The position numbers and the translations under genes were made by a program. A stretch of DNA of 64,000 nucleotides from RPRB01 sp035519675 (lineage in GTDB: Bacteria; Myxococcota; Myxococcia; Myxococcales; Myxococcaceae), in NCBI GenBank assembly GCA_035519675.1, contig DATIWB010000099.1, forward strand, positions 124,001-188,000, in the 5' to 3' direction. Of the stretch, positions 1 through 9,815 are shown one piece after another (the stretch's first letter is position 1; each line of letters starts with the position of its first letter). The notes below the pieces were generated by a model. That model saw only the letters and a list, made by a program, of their open reading frames with translations, was not told the DNA's origin and did not search any database.

Positions 1-903
1 CTGGATCTGGTGTTCAACATCGCCGAGGGCTTCAAGGGCCGGAACCGGGAGGCCCAGATCCCCTCGCTCCTGGAGCTGCTGGACATCCCCTACACCGGCA
101 GCGATCCGGCGACGCTGTCGCTGGCGCTGGACAAGGCGCTGGCGAAGAAGATCGTCCGGCAGCACGGCATCCACACCCCCAACTTCCAGATCTTCACCAC
201 CGGGAAGGAACGGCTGAATCGCGAGTTCACCGAGTTCCCGCTGATGGTGAAGCCGGTCGCCGAGGGCTCGAGCAAGGGCGTGGTGAGCAAGAGCGTGGTG
301 CAGAACGAGGCCGAGCTCCGCGACGTGGTGCGGGAGATGGTGAGCAAGTACCAGCAGCCGGCGCTGGTGGAGGAGTACATCCGGGGCCGCGAGTTCACCG
401 TGGGGCTGCTCGGGGAGCGGCGGCCGCGGGTGCTCCCCCCGATGGAGATCGTCTTCGTCGATACCGAGGAGGAGAACCCGGTCTACAGCTTCCAGCACAA
501 GCTCGACTGGAACGACCGCATCCGGTACGACGTGCCGGCGAACCTCGAGCCGAACCAGATCGAGAAGCTGCGTACCGCGGCCCGCGGGGCCTTCATGGCG
601 CTGGGGTGCCGGGACGTGGCGCGCATCGACTTCCGGATGGACGGGCGCGGCCGGTTCTACTTCCTGGAGTGCAACCCCCTGCCCGGGCTCACCCCGGGGT
701 GGAGCGACCTGGTCCTCATCGCCAAGGGCGCGGGCATGGACTACCGGACGCTCATCGGGGAGATCCTCAGCGGGGCCATCCGCCGCTACAAGGAGCGTGA
801 GCAGTCGCGTCGCGCCGCCGACGGGCCCGCGGCGCAGGCGAATGGAAACGGAGGCACGGTCGTCGAGCTGACCCCGTCCGAGATGCGCGAGGGCAAGGGA
901 TGA
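1..903 (+). CDS. D-alanine-D-alanine ligase-like ATP-grasp protein (5' truncated)
   Basis: The reading frame is open from the first base, so the true start lies upstream of the window; the visible part is 300 codons. It resembles the central and C-terminal ATP-grasp lobes of D-Ala-D-Ala ligases, which join two amino acids using ATP for peptidoglycan precursors. Visible signatures are a LVEEYIRGREFTVGLLG stretch, DVARIDFRMD, and the Mg/ATP-binding FLECNPLPGLTPG near the C-terminus. A roughly 40-residue polar tail follows the domain. Its stop overlaps the next gene's ATG (ATGA). Whether it acts on D-Ala or another amino acid cannot be told without the N-terminal lobe. Confidence 0.8.
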   Translation: MDLVFNIAEGFKGRNREAQIPSLLELLDIPYTGSDPATLSLALDKALAKKIVRQHGIHTPNFQIFTTGKERLNREFTEFPLMVKPVAEGSSKGVVSKSVVQNEAELRDVVREMVSKYQQPALVEEYIRGREFTVGLLGERRPRVLPPMEIVFVDTEEENPVYSFQHKLDWNDRIRYDVPANLEPNQIEKLRTAARGAFMALGCRDVARIDFRMDGRGRFYFLECNPLPGLTPGWSDLVLIAKGAGMDYRTLIGEILSGAIRRYKEREQSRRAADGPAAQANGNGGTVVELTPSEMREGKG

Positions 904-1571
904 GCTCGGTGACGCGGGCCCGGGCCCGTCCGGCAGCGCGGCGCCCGGCGGTGGAGAAGAAGCGAGGTCGCTACCACCACGGCGATCTCCGGCGCGCGCT
1001 CCTGGACGCGGCGCTGGAGGTGCTGTCTCGCGAGGGGGCGAGCGCGCTCACCCTGCGCGAGGTGGCACGCCGGGCCGGCGTCACCCACGCCGCACCGTAC
1101 CGCCACTTCGCCGACAAGCAGGCCCTCTTGGCGGAGGTGGCCGAGGAGGGTTTCCGGATGCTCGCCGGCGAGATGGCGGCCGGCGCGGCGGCGCATCCAA
1201 GCGACCCCGGGCGCGGGCTCCAGGCCATCGGCACCGCCTACGTCCGCTTCGCCACCACGCAGCGGGCGCGCTTCCAGGTGATGTTCGGGAACCACGTGGA
1301 CTGGAGCTGCAAGCACCCGAAGCTGGAGGAGACCGCGGACCACGCCTTCGGCATCCTCATCTCCCAGGTGCAGGCCTGTCAGGCGCGGGGGCTCATCCGC
1401 CCGGGAGACCCGCTGGTGGCCGCGCTCTGCGCCTGGTCGATGGTGCACGGGCTCTCGGAGCTCATCGCCAACGGTCAGTTCAACGCGCTCGAGCTCTCGG
1501 TTCCTCCGGTCGACCAGCTGGTGGGCATCATGAACGTGATGTTGATCGAGGGGGCCCGCCCGAGGGAGTAA
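900..1571 (+). CDS. TetR family transcriptional regulator
   Basis: This 223-residue repressor-type regulator has an N-terminal helix-turn-helix (about residues 25-75) with the typical ALTLREVARRAGV recognition region followed by YRHFADKQALLAEV. The C-terminal half looks like the WHG-type ligand domain of TetR proteins. A basic N-terminal tail (RARARPAARRP) may add DNA contacts. The ATG overlaps the stop of the ATP-grasp gene, so the two are translationally coupled. The peptidase that follows 12 nt later may belong to the same operon. Ligand and operator are not evident. Confidence 0.85.
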   Translation: MSSVTRARARPAARRPAVEKKRGRYHHGDLRRALLDAALEVLSREGASALTLREVARRAGVTHAAPYRHFADKQALLAEVAEEGFRMLAGEMAAGAAAHPSDPGRGLQAIGTAYVRFATTQRARFQVMFGNHVDWSCKHPKLEETADHAFGILISQVQACQARGLIRPGDPLVAALCAWSMVHGLSELIANGQFNALELSVPPVDQLVGIMNVMLIEGARPRE

Positions 1572-1583
1572 GGTCGCGGCCCG

Positions 1584-2864
1584 ATGGCCGCCGATGCCCC
1601 CGAGAGCGCGGTTCCACGGGTGCGGGCCCGGGCCCTGGATCTGCCGCTGGGGCGCTTCCGTCCGGGCCGCTTCAACGCCATCACCGACGTCAACGGGGTG
1701 CTGGTCGGCCACACCACCCTCATCGAGGGCGAAGGCCCGCTCCGGCCGGGGAAGGGCCCGGTGCGCACCGGGGTCACCGCCATCGTCCCCAGCGGGGGGA
1801 ACATCTTCATGGAGCGGCTGCACGGGGGCGGCTTCGTGCTCAACGGCGCAGGCGAGGTCTCCGGGCTCACCCAGGTGATGGAGTGGGGGCTGCTGGAGAC
1901 GCCCATCCTCCTCACCAACACCATGTCGGTGGGCGCCGCGTCGGACGCGATGGCGCGGATCATGGTCGAGCAGCACCCTGGCATCGGCGACGAGCACGAC
2001 GTCATCATCCCGGTGGTGGGGGAGTGCGACGACAGCTGGCTGAACGACATCACCGGGCGGCACGTGCGCGAGGAGCACGTGCGCGCCGCGGTGGCCTCGG
2101 CGGCCGGCGGGCAGGTGGCCGAGGGAAGCGTGGGCGGGGGCACGGGGATGGTGACCTGTGACTTCAAGGCCGGAATCGGCACGTCCTCCCGGAAGCTCCC
2201 CGAGACGCACGGCGGCTACACCCTGGGGGTGCTGGTGATGTCCAACTTCGGCAAGATGCACAACCTCCGGGTGGGTGGGCTGCCGCTCGGCGAGGTGCTG
2301 GAGGAGCGCTTCCGCGAGGTGCCCCGGCGCGCGGCCACCTACGGGAGCATCATCGCGGTGGTGGCAACCGACGCCCCGGTCCTCCCCAACCAGATCAACC
2401 GACTCTGCCGCCGGGTGGCGCTGGGGATCGGCCGGGTGGGGAGCTATGCCGCGCACGGCTCGGGGGAGATCGTGGTTGGCTTCTCCACCTCCAACGTCAT
2501 CCCCCGGCGGACGCGGAAGATGGTGACCAAGGTGAAGTTCCTCCTCGATCAGCGGCTGGACCCGCTCTACGAGGCGGTGATGGAGGCCACCGAGGAGGCG
2601 ATCCTCAACTCGATGTGCATGGCGGGGCCGATGACCGGCATCAACGGCAACCACTGCCCGGCGCTCCCCCTGGACGAGGTGCGGCGCTTCGTCGAGGCGG
2701 TGCGTCCCGCGCTGGGACACCGTCGGCGCCCCCCGACACCCGAGCCCCCGCCGGACCTGGACCGCGAGGGCACGGTGAAGGTGGCCGATGCGCTGCCCAC
2801 CGCGGTGCGCGGGGCAGAGGGCATCCCCTTTCCCACCCGGCCCCCCGACGGGTCGGACGGGTGA
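1584..2864 (+). CDS. P1 family peptidase (DmpA/L-aminopeptidase D-esterase type)
   Basis: This 426-residue protein resembles the N-terminal-nucleophile P1 peptidases, which cleave themselves into two chains and then release N-terminal residues or hydrolyse esters and amides. The frame carries the family landmarks: NAITDVNGVLVGH near residue 35, the GGGTGM loop, and the autocleavage context ATYGSIIAVVATDAP, where Ser255 would become the nucleophile of the second chain. There is no clear signal peptide. The C-terminal 50 residues are proline-rich and outside the fold. It lies 12 nt after a TetR gene and in line with a D-Ala-D-Ala ligase-like gene, so a role on D-amino-acid peptides is possible but only inferred. 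Confidence 0.85.
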   Translation: MAADAPESAVPRVRARALDLPLGRFRPGRFNAITDVNGVLVGHTTLIEGEGPLRPGKGPVRTGVTAIVPSGGNIFMERLHGGGFVLNGAGEVSGLTQVMEWGLLETPILLTNTMSVGAASDAMARIMVEQHPGIGDEHDVIIPVVGECDDSWLNDITGRHVREEHVRAAVASAAGGQVAEGSVGGGTGMVTCDFKAGIGTSSRKLPETHGGYTLGVLVMSNFGKMHNLRVGGLPLGEVLEERFREVPRRAATYGSIIAVVATDAPVLPNQINRLCRRVALGIGRVGSYAAHGSGEIVVGFSTSNVIPRRTRKMVTKVKFLLDQRLDPLYEAVMEATEEAILNSMCMAGPMTGINGNHCPALPLDEVRRFVEAVRPALGHRRRPPTPEPPPDLDREGTVKVADALPTAVRGAEGIPFPTRPPDGSDG

Positions 2865-2925
2865 CGGGCCGGTGCCTGGTCTGCTAGGAGCCTGCCGCTC
2901 GTAGCTCGACCAAGGGGAGCACCGG

Positions 2926-3030
2926 ATGGCCCGCAGCAGGAGCAAGCACCGCCGCAAGCAGATGAAGATCAGGCAGCACTGGAAGAAGCGCCGCGAGCGC
3001 AGGAAGTCCGCCGCAGCGACCACGAAGTAG
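2926..3030 (+). CDS. Very basic 34-residue protein, bS22/AURKAIP1-COX24-like
   Basis: A tiny gene: an ATG preceded by AAGGGGAG 6 nt upstream and ending in TAG. About half its residues are Lys, Arg or His, and it has a single Trp. By eye, HRRKQMKIRQHWKK matches the RRK-x-M-x(4)-H-x-K core of bacterial bS22 and mitochondrial mS38/AURKAIP1 peptides, with a shorter basic tail. Those proteins bind rRNA in the small ribosomal subunit. Nucleic-acid or ribosome binding is therefore a reasonable inference, not a demonstrated function. It stands alone between a peptidase gene and a promoter-like region. Confidence 0.65.
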   Translation: MARSRSKHRRKQMKIRQHWKKRRERRKSAAATTK

Positions 3031-3053
3031 CCCCCAGGCGAAGGACTGGCCTC

Positions 3054-3081
3054 TTGACAGTTTGCCGCGGTGCGTTATGGA
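3054..3081 (+). promoter_or_regulatory. Sigma70-type promoter candidate for the phasin-like gene
   Basis: TTGACA at 3054-3059 is followed after 16 nt by TATGGA at 3076-3081. The site is about 60 nt upstream of the phasin-like ATG and in an otherwise GC-rich gap. The match to the -35 box is perfect; the -10 matches at three positions. Confidence 0.5.
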
Positions 3082-3103
3082 TGACTTGCCGGGTGGCAAG
3101 TCA
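3082..3103. promoter_or_regulatory. Perfect 9-bp inverted repeat in the leader of the phasin-like gene
   Basis: TGACTTGCC (3082-3090) and GGCAAGTCA (3095-3103) are exact reverse complements separated by GGGT. The repeat begins directly after the proposed -10 box, so it could be a repressor operator covering the transcription start or a 5' leader hairpin. Nothing in the window identifies its binding protein. Confidence 0.5.
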
Positions 3104-3142
3104 GCCAGCCCGCCGAGGATCTGTCCGAAGGAGGCATGTGTC

Positions 3143-3478
3143 ATGTCGAAGAACAGCGAGGTTCCGGCGTTCGTGAAGGAGCAGCTCGTGGAGGCCCAGA
3201 AGCGGTTCGCGGTCATCCAGGAGCAGGCCGAGAAGACCATCAAGGAGTGGGTGGCGAAGGGGCAGGAGCTCCAGGCCACCGCCGCCAAGCGCACCAAGGC
3301 CATCGGGAACGAGGCCCGCAAGCAGGCGGAGACGTTCCAGAATCGACTGATCCAGGCCGCCGGCGTGGCGACCCAGAGCCAGATCAAGATGCTGACCCGG
3401 GAGCTGTCGAAGCTGTCCAAGAAGGTGGACGCTCTGGTCGAGAAGAAGGCGCAGACCAAGACCGACGCCCGCGCCTAG
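3143..3478 (+). CDS. Phasin-like coiled-coil protein
   Basis: A 111-residue, Lys/Glu/Gln/Ala-rich, fully helical-looking protein with the composition and heptad pattern of phasins: amphipathic helices that coat polyhydroxyalkanoate granules or other hydrophobic surfaces. The chosen ATG has AAGGAGG about 9 nt upstream; an in-frame start at 3062 would lie inside the proposed promoter region and is rejected. It ends in a lysine-rich tail. A second coiled-coil gene follows about 135 nt later. It could instead be a generic coiled-coil or histone-H1-like protein. Confidence 0.6.
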   Translation: MSKNSEVPAFVKEQLVEAQKRFAVIQEQAEKTIKEWVAKGQELQATAAKRTKAIGNEARKQAETFQNRLIQAAGVATQSQIKMLTRELSKLSKKVDALVEKKAQTKTDARA

Positions 3479-3613
3479 GGCGGTGGGTCACTGTGCACCC
3501 CAGTGCGTCGCCCTTGGAATGGCTTCACCCGGGGGCGGCGCTTATGTTCGAGCACGTCAACCGACACCTTGCCTGATGTCGGGGCAGGCGTCCTACAGGC
3601 CTGGAGTCGCGAG

Positions 3614-3958
3614 ATGGCTGGCGAGGTTCCCAAGGACAGACGCCCGGTTGTGGAGGCCCTGGAGCGGATGTGGGCCCAGGCGGTGACCGCGGTGTCCAGC
3701 GTCGAGGACGAGGCGGCCCGGGTCGTGCAAAGGGCACAGACCGTCGCCGGGTGGAGTCAGGACGAGGTGCGGCGCCAGATGGGCGAGCTGGCGGAGCGGC
3801 TGGCCGCGCAGCGGAAGGAGCTGGAGCAGGGGTTGGAGGAACGGGTCCGCAGCACGTTGCAGAGGCTGCGGGTGCCCAGGCGGGAAGAGGTCCAGGCGCT
3901 GGCGGCCCGGGTGGACCGGGTGGCCGAGCGGCTGGAGAAGCTGGAGCGAGGAGCGTAG
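3614..3958 (+). CDS. Second phasin-like coiled-coil protein
   Basis: A 114-residue, strongly helical protein. Its C-terminal LRVPRREEVQALAARVDRV motif is of the kind found at the end of PhaF/PhaI-type phasins: a Pro-Arg hinge followed by a leucine-heptad coiled coil. The ATG at 3614 is chosen because the upstream extension from 3503 has non-protein-like composition. The next gene's GTG directly abuts its stop, so it is probably co-transcribed with the lytic transglycosylase. Its role is inferred from composition and from the neighbouring phasin-like gene. Confidence 0.55.
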   Translation: MAGEVPKDRRPVVEALERMWAQAVTAVSSVEDEAARVVQRAQTVAGWSQDEVRRQMGELAERLAAQRKELEQGLEERVRSTLQRLRVPRREEVQALAARVDRVAERLEKLERGA

Positions 3959-4657
3959 GTGCGACGACTGCTGTTCCAGATGCACGCGCTGAGCTCGCAC
4001 TGCGCGGTGCTGCCGCTCGTGGCGGCCACCCTCCTGCTGGGGGCGGCCCGCATCGAGAGCACCGTGCACGGGCAGGCCAGGCCCACGGCCGAGCCGGCCG
4101 CGGTGGTCGTGCAGCCGGACCCGGACCTGGCGGTCATCGATTCCGTCCTCGCCAAGCGGGCCCCGGAGCTGGGCCTGGTGCTCCGGGCGCAGGTCAGCCG
4201 GGCCATCGCCGAGGAGGCCCGCCGTGCCGGATATGACCCGCTGCTCATCCTCGCCATCATCGACGTGGAGAGCGACTTCGACGTCGACGCGGTCAGCTCG
4301 CGTGGCGCACGGGGGTTGATGCAGATCCAGCCGGTGACCCTGCACTGGTTCGCCGAGAAGCAGGGCCTCCGGCTGACCAAGGAGGAGATGGCCGCCGATC
4401 CGGCCCTCTGCGTCCGCCTCGGCATCCGGTACCTCCGGTCGCTCCAGGACCGCTTCGGGGGCGACCTCCCCACGGCCCTGATGGCCTACAACGCCGGCCC
4501 GGACCGCATCCGCCAGGCCATTCGCGAGCACGGCCTGGAGCCGTTCCGGTTCTACCCGCGGCGGGTGAAGCGCGACTTCCAGCGCTTCCGCGCCGGCGAG
4601 GGCCTGGGAGGCGACTGGGCCTTCGCCCTCCGCGACCGCGAACCGGCGGTTCGCTAG
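3959..4657 (+). CDS. Lytic transglycosylase (SLT domain), exported
   Basis: A 232-residue protein with a hydrophobic N-terminal segment (about residues 13-33), which suggests export or anchoring in the cell envelope. Residues about 90-200 form a lysozyme-like SLT fold that cleaves peptidoglycan glycan strands. Visible motifs are the catalytic VESDFD (Glu104), RGARGLMQIQP and ALMAYNAGP. The gene starts with GTG immediately after the upstream stop. In line with tgl, it could help cell-wall remodelling for envelope structures, though that link is only positional. Confidence 0.88.
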   Translation: MRRLLFQMHALSSHCAVLPLVAATLLLGAARIESTVHGQARPTAEPAAVVVQPDPDLAVIDSVLAKRAPELGLVLRAQVSRAIAEEARRAGYDPLLILAIIDVESDFDVDAVSSRGARGLMQIQPVTLHWFAEKQGLRLTKEEMAADPALCVRLGIRYLRSLQDRFGGDLPTALMAYNAGPDRIRQAIREHGLEPFRFYPRRVKRDFQRFRAGEGLGGDWAFALRDREPAVR

Positions 4658-4696
4658 AAGCGCCGCCCCGGCCGTGGCATAAGCTGTCGGTTCTCC

Positions 4697-5179
4697 GTGT
4701 TCTCGCTCGACGACCAGGCGCGTGGACTCGAGGCCGCACGCGAGCAGGTGGCGGCCCTCTTCCAGAGCATCAATGCCCCTCACGTGGTGGTTCCCGGCCG
4801 CCGCGCCGGCCCGGCCCAGGCCTTCATCGCCTGCCTGCGGGGCACCCACGGCTTCTCGGTAGGCGTGTACCTGTGGCTGTCCGAGACCAAGGAGTGCGCG
4901 GTCTACACCACCCCGGCCACCGCCCAGACGCCCGAGGAGTACCGGGCGCTCCAGACCGAGGCCCTTGGCTTCGTGGAGTCGATGGGCTTCATGATGGACA
5001 ACCTCAACTTTCGCTCGCTGTCGCCCGAGCACCAGGCCGAGCTGCTCCAGTCGGTCCCGGTGTGGCGGGGCGGGCGGGCCGCGACCGGAGGCACCGCCAC
5101 GGTGGCTCCTGCGAGCCAGCCCGGGACGCCCGCCGCGGCGACCGGCGCCGCCCTGGCGCGGCTGTTCTCCTCGTTCTAG
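4697..5179 (+). CDS. Conserved-looking protein of unknown function upstream of tgl
   Basis: A 160-residue protein I do not recognise. Residues 1-115 look like a compact folded domain with alternating strands (HVVVPGRR, FSVGVYLWLSE, ECAVYTTPATA) and an acidic helix containing EALGFVESMGF. The last 45 residues are Ala/Gly/Pro/Thr-rich and probably disordered. There is no signal peptide. It starts with GTG and ends 19 nt before tgl, so it is likely in the same transcript. A role tied to pili or motility is possible from context alone. Confidence 0.6.
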   Translation: MFSLDDQARGLEAAREQVAALFQSINAPHVVVPGRRAGPAQAFIACLRGTHGFSVGVYLWLSETKECAVYTTPATAQTPEEYRALQTEALGFVESMGFMMDNLNFRSLSPEHQAELLQSVPVWRGGRAATGGTATVAPASQPGTPAAATGAALARLFSSF

Positions 5180-5198
5180 CCACCCCCCCTCCACCCGA

Positions 5199-5984
5199 AT
5201 GCTCCGCCCGTTCCCCGCCGTCCTCGCTCTTGCCGCCGCAGGCGTGCTCGGGTCCTGTGTCCACATCCCCACCGAGAAGGAGCGGCAGGGCGCCGAGGCC
5301 CACTACGACCTGGGCATCAACGCCCAGACCGCCGGTGACGTCCGGAGCGCGCTGAAGGAGTTCGAGGAGTCGCTGAAGCTCGACGACGACTTCGCCGAGG
5401 CCCACAACGCCATCGCGGTCCTCCTCCACCTGTCCTTCGACAAGAAGGACGAGGCGGAGAAGCACTACAAGCGGGCGCTGGAGATCCGCCCGGCATTCTC
5501 CGAGGCCAAGGTGAACCTCGGAAACCTCTACCTGGACCAGGGTCGGCTGGACGAGGCCATCGGGCTCTACCAGCAGGCGCTGAACGACATGCTCTACGCC
5601 ACCCCGTACATCGCCGAGGCGAACCTCGGCTGGGCGTACTTCAAGAAGGGCAACAGCACCCAGGCCATCGAGCACCTCCGGGCCTCGGTCACCACCAATC
5701 CCCAGTTCTGCCTGGGCTACAAGGACCTGGGGCTCGTCCAGGACTCCCGGGGCGACCTCGCGGCGGCGTGCACCGAGTTCGGACGGTTCGTGGCTGCCTG
5801 CCCCAAGGTGGCCGAGGCCCACCAGCTGCTGGGCAGCTGCCAGGTGCGCCAGGGCCGCGCCGCCGAGGCCCGGGCCAGCTTCGACACCTGCGTGGAGAAC
5901 GCCACTGGCCAGGCACAGGCCCGGGTCCGCGACGAGTGCGTGCGCCTCCGCGACCGGCTGGGAGGGCAGGGCGGACGCCCCTGA
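5199..5984 (+). CDS. tgl: Tgl-like TPR lipoprotein, type IV pilus secretin assembly factor
   Basis: A 261-residue protein with a lipoprotein signal peptide ending in LGSC (Cys at about residue 20), followed by about six tetratricopeptide repeats (residues 35-250). Its size, VHIPTEKERQGAE start and repeat layout match Tgl, the outer-membrane lipoprotein that promotes assembly of the PilQ secretin and hence social motility in Myxococcus. PilW/PilF are the equivalents elsewhere. The last repeats are Cys-rich (CLGYKDLG, CTEF, CPKVAEAH, CQV, CVEN), a feature I also associate with Tgl. recO begins 3 nt after the stop. Confidence 0.8.
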   Translation: MLRPFPAVLALAAAGVLGSCVHIPTEKERQGAEAHYDLGINAQTAGDVRSALKEFEESLKLDDDFAEAHNAIAVLLHLSFDKKDEAEKHYKRALEIRPAFSEAKVNLGNLYLDQGRLDEAIGLYQQALNDMLYATPYIAEANLGWAYFKKGNSTQAIEHLRASVTTNPQFCLGYKDLGLVQDSRGDLAAACTEFGRFVAACPKVAEAHQLLGSCQVRQGRAAEARASFDTCVENATGQAQARVRDECVRLRDRLGGQGGRP

Positions 5985-5987
5985 GGC

Positions 5988-6719
5988 ATGGATCGCTGGG
6001 AAGACGAGGCGCTGGTCCTGGGCACGCTGGACTACGGCGACGCCGACCGGCTGGTGACGCTGCTGACGCGGGGGCGGGGCAAGCTGACCGCCTTTGCCGC
6101 GGGCGCGCGCAAGAGCCGTCGCCGCTTCGCCGGGGCGCTCGAGCCGGGCACGGTGCTGCGGGCGCGCCTGGTCGAGCGGCACGGCTCGACCGTCCGGCTC
6201 GACGCCGTGGAGGTGGTGCACGCCTTCCCCCGCATCCGCGAGGAGCTTCCCCGCATCGCCCGCGCGCTCTACGCGCTCGAGCTGTGCCGGGAGCTGCTCC
6301 GGGAAGCCCAGCCGGCGCCCGAGCTGCTCTCCCTGGCGGTGGACTGGCTCGGTCGGCTCGATGCCGGCGAGGCCGGTCCCACCTCGGTGCTGGCCTTCGA
6401 GCTCCAGGCGCTGGCGCTCGCCGGCCTGATGCCCCGCTTCGACGCCTGTGCGCTGTGCGGTGGGCCGCCGGGCAACGCTCCCCGGTTCGACGTGGACCAC
6501 GGGGGCGCGGTCTGCGCCGGCTGCAGCGCCCGGGCGACCGGGCCGCGCATCGATCCCGCCGTCCTCGGAGGCCTGGCGGATCTCCAGGCGGGGGCGAAGA
6601 AGCCGCTGCCCCCCGCGCTCCGCGCCGAGGCCCGGGGGCTCCTGGCCCGGTTCATCGAGGCACAGCTGGGGCGGCGGCTGAAGAGCGTCGACTTCCTGCG
6701 CAGCGTGGGCGTCGACTAG
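5988..6719 (+). CDS. recO: DNA repair protein RecO
   Basis: A 243-residue protein of normal RecO length. RecO helps RecR load RecA onto single-stranded DNA in gap repair. It has an N-terminal OB fold (EALVLGTLDYGDADRLVTLLTRGRGKLTAFA), a helical middle, and a zinc site formed by CALCGG and CAGCSA at about residues 157-178. It follows tgl by 3 nt and precedes glyQ by about 30 nt. Nothing in the sequence is unusual. Confidence 0.93.
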   Translation: MDRWEDEALVLGTLDYGDADRLVTLLTRGRGKLTAFAAGARKSRRRFAGALEPGTVLRARLVERHGSTVRLDAVEVVHAFPRIREELPRIARALYALELCRELLREAQPAPELLSLAVDWLGRLDAGEAGPTSVLAFELQALALAGLMPRFDACALCGGPPGNAPRFDVDHGGAVCAGCSARATGPRIDPAVLGGLADLQAGAKKPLPPALRAEARGLLARFIEAQLGRRLKSVDFLRSVGVD

Positions 6720-6750
6720 TGCCTCGCACGCGGTGTAATGAGCTCACGCT

Positions 6751-7709
<959 letters not shown>

Positions 7710-7713
<4 letters not shown>

Positions 7714-9815
7714 GCGACGAGCTGCTCTTCGAGATCGGCACCGAGGAGCTCCCCGCGGGCGAGGTGGAGCCCGCGGTGGAGCAGCTCCGGACGCTCGTCC
7801 TCTCCGGCCTCGACGGCGCCCGGCTCGGGCACGGGGCGGCCCGCACCTTCGCCACCCCTCGTCGGCTGACCGTCCTGGTGGAGGCGGTGGCGGAGCGAAG
7901 CCCGGACGCAACCCGTCAGGCGCTCGGGCCCTCGGCGAAGGCCGCCTTCGCGCCGGACGGGAGCCACACCAAGGCCGCGAGCAGGTTCGCCGAGGCGCAA
8001 GGGGTGGCGGTCGCGGCGCTCCGGCGGGTCCAGACTCCCAAGGGCGAGTACCTGGCGGTGGAGGTGACCGAGCCCGGACGGCCGGCGAGCGCCCTGCTCC
8101 CGGCGGTGCTCGGCGCGGCGGTGCACGGCATCGAGTTCAAGAAGCGCATGCGCTGGGGCGACGTGGAGCAGGGCTTCGCCCGACCCGTGCAGTGGCTGCT
8201 GGCGATCCACGGCCAGGAGGTGGTCCCGGTCGTCTTCGCCGACGTCAAGAGCGGGCGGATGACCTTCGGCCACCGCTTCCTCTCCCCCGGTCCGCACCCG
8301 GTCGCCCACCCCCGGGACTACCCCGGCCTGCTGGAGCGCGCCCAGGTGCTGGCCGACGTCGGCACGCGCCGGGAGCGCATCCGGAGCGAGGCGACCCAGG
8401 CCGCCCGGCGCGCCGGCGGCCGGATCCGCGAGGACCCCGCGCTGCTCGACCAGGTGACCGAGCTGGTGGAGTGGCCCACCGCGCTCCTCGGCAGCTTCGA
8501 GGAGCGGCACCTGGACCTGCCACCCGAGGTCCTGGTGCAGGAGATGACCTCGCACCAGCGCTACTTCCCGGTCCTCGCCCCGGACGGACGGCTGCTGCCG
8601 CGGTTCGTCGCCATTTCCAACACCCCGGTCAGGGACCCGGCGCTCTCCGTCCGTGGCTACGAGCGGGTGCTGCGCTCGCGGCTCAGCGACGGGCGCTTCT
8701 TCTTCGACGAGGACCGGAAGGTGGCACTCGCCGCCCGCGTGCCCGCGCTGGAGCGGGTGGTGTGGCAGGGCAGGCTCGGGACCTACGCCGAGAAGGTGGG
8801 TCGCATCCGGCTGCTGGCGGCGGCGCTCACCCGGGCGGTGGGCCGGCCCGAGCTGCTCGAGGTGGTGGACCGGGCGGCGCTCCTCGCCAAGGCCGACCTC
8901 ACCACCGGGATGGTGGGCGAGTTCCCCGAGCTCCAGGGCATCATGGGGCGGCACTACGCGCTCGCCTCGGGTGAGCCGCCGGCGGTGGCCCAGGCCATCG
9001 CCGACCACTACCTGCCGCGCGGTGCCTCGGATCCGGTGCCCGCCGACGACCCTGGCGCCCTGGTGGGGATGGCGGACCGGCTGGACACCCTGGCTGGACT
9101 CTTCGCGCTGGGGAAGCCACCCACGGCGTCGGCGGATCCGTTCGGGCTCCGGCGGGCCTGTCTGGGTGTCGTCCACCTCGTCCTGGGTCGCGGGTACCGG
9201 CTCTCGCTCGGCGAGGCGGTGGACCACGCGCTGGAGGCGGTGGGGAAGAAGCTCGGGCTCGGCGCCGCCCCGGTGGCGGACGCCCGGGGGCAGCTGCTCG
9301 AGTTCTTCCGGGGGCGGCTGCGCGCGCTGTGGGCCGAACGGGCCCGTACCGACGTGGTGGAGGCGGTGCTGGCCGCCGGGTTCGACGACTTGCGCCTTGC
9401 CCGGGCGCGGCTCGATGCCTTCGCCCAGGTGGTCGGGGCGCCGGACTTCACCCCCCTGGCCACCGCCTTCAAGCGGGTGGTGAACATCATCGAGAAGCAG
9501 GGCCGGGACGTCTCGGTCGAGCCGGCCGATCCCCGGCTCTTCCAGGAGCCCACCGAGAGCGCGCTCGCCCAGGCCGCGCGTCGGGCCTCGGCCGAGGTGC
9601 ACCGGGCGCTCGCCGCCGAGGACGCCCCGGCGGCGCTCGCCGCCGCCCGGGCGCTGAAGGGGCCGGTGGACGCCTTCTTCGACAAGGTGCTGGTGATGAC
9701 CGACGATCGTCCGGTGCGAGAGAACCGGGTGCGGCTGCTCCGCGAGGTGGCCCAGGTGTTCGCTCCCCTCGCCGACCTGTCGCGCATCCAGGCCGAGAGC
9801 GGAGGGACACCGTGA
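7710..9815 (+). CDS. glyS: Glycyl-tRNA synthetase beta subunit
   Basis: A 701-residue tRNA-binding beta subunit. It begins LLFEIGTEELPAGEVEPA, the family's N-terminal signature, and contains FKKRMRWG, QEMTSHQRYFPV, FVAISNTP and a C-terminal HD-like/anticodon-binding region ending in DDRPVRENRVRLL. The GTG start overlaps the glyQ stop, so the two subunits are translationally coupled. The length is normal for the family. A small TPR gene is coupled in turn to its stop. Confidence 0.96.

Noticed and set aside
786..3023. A 745-codon open frame on the minus strand
   Set aside because: It lies opposite the TetR and P1 peptidase genes, has His/Arg/Gly/Pro-rich shadow composition and no recognisable motif. 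GC-rich third positions create such frames.
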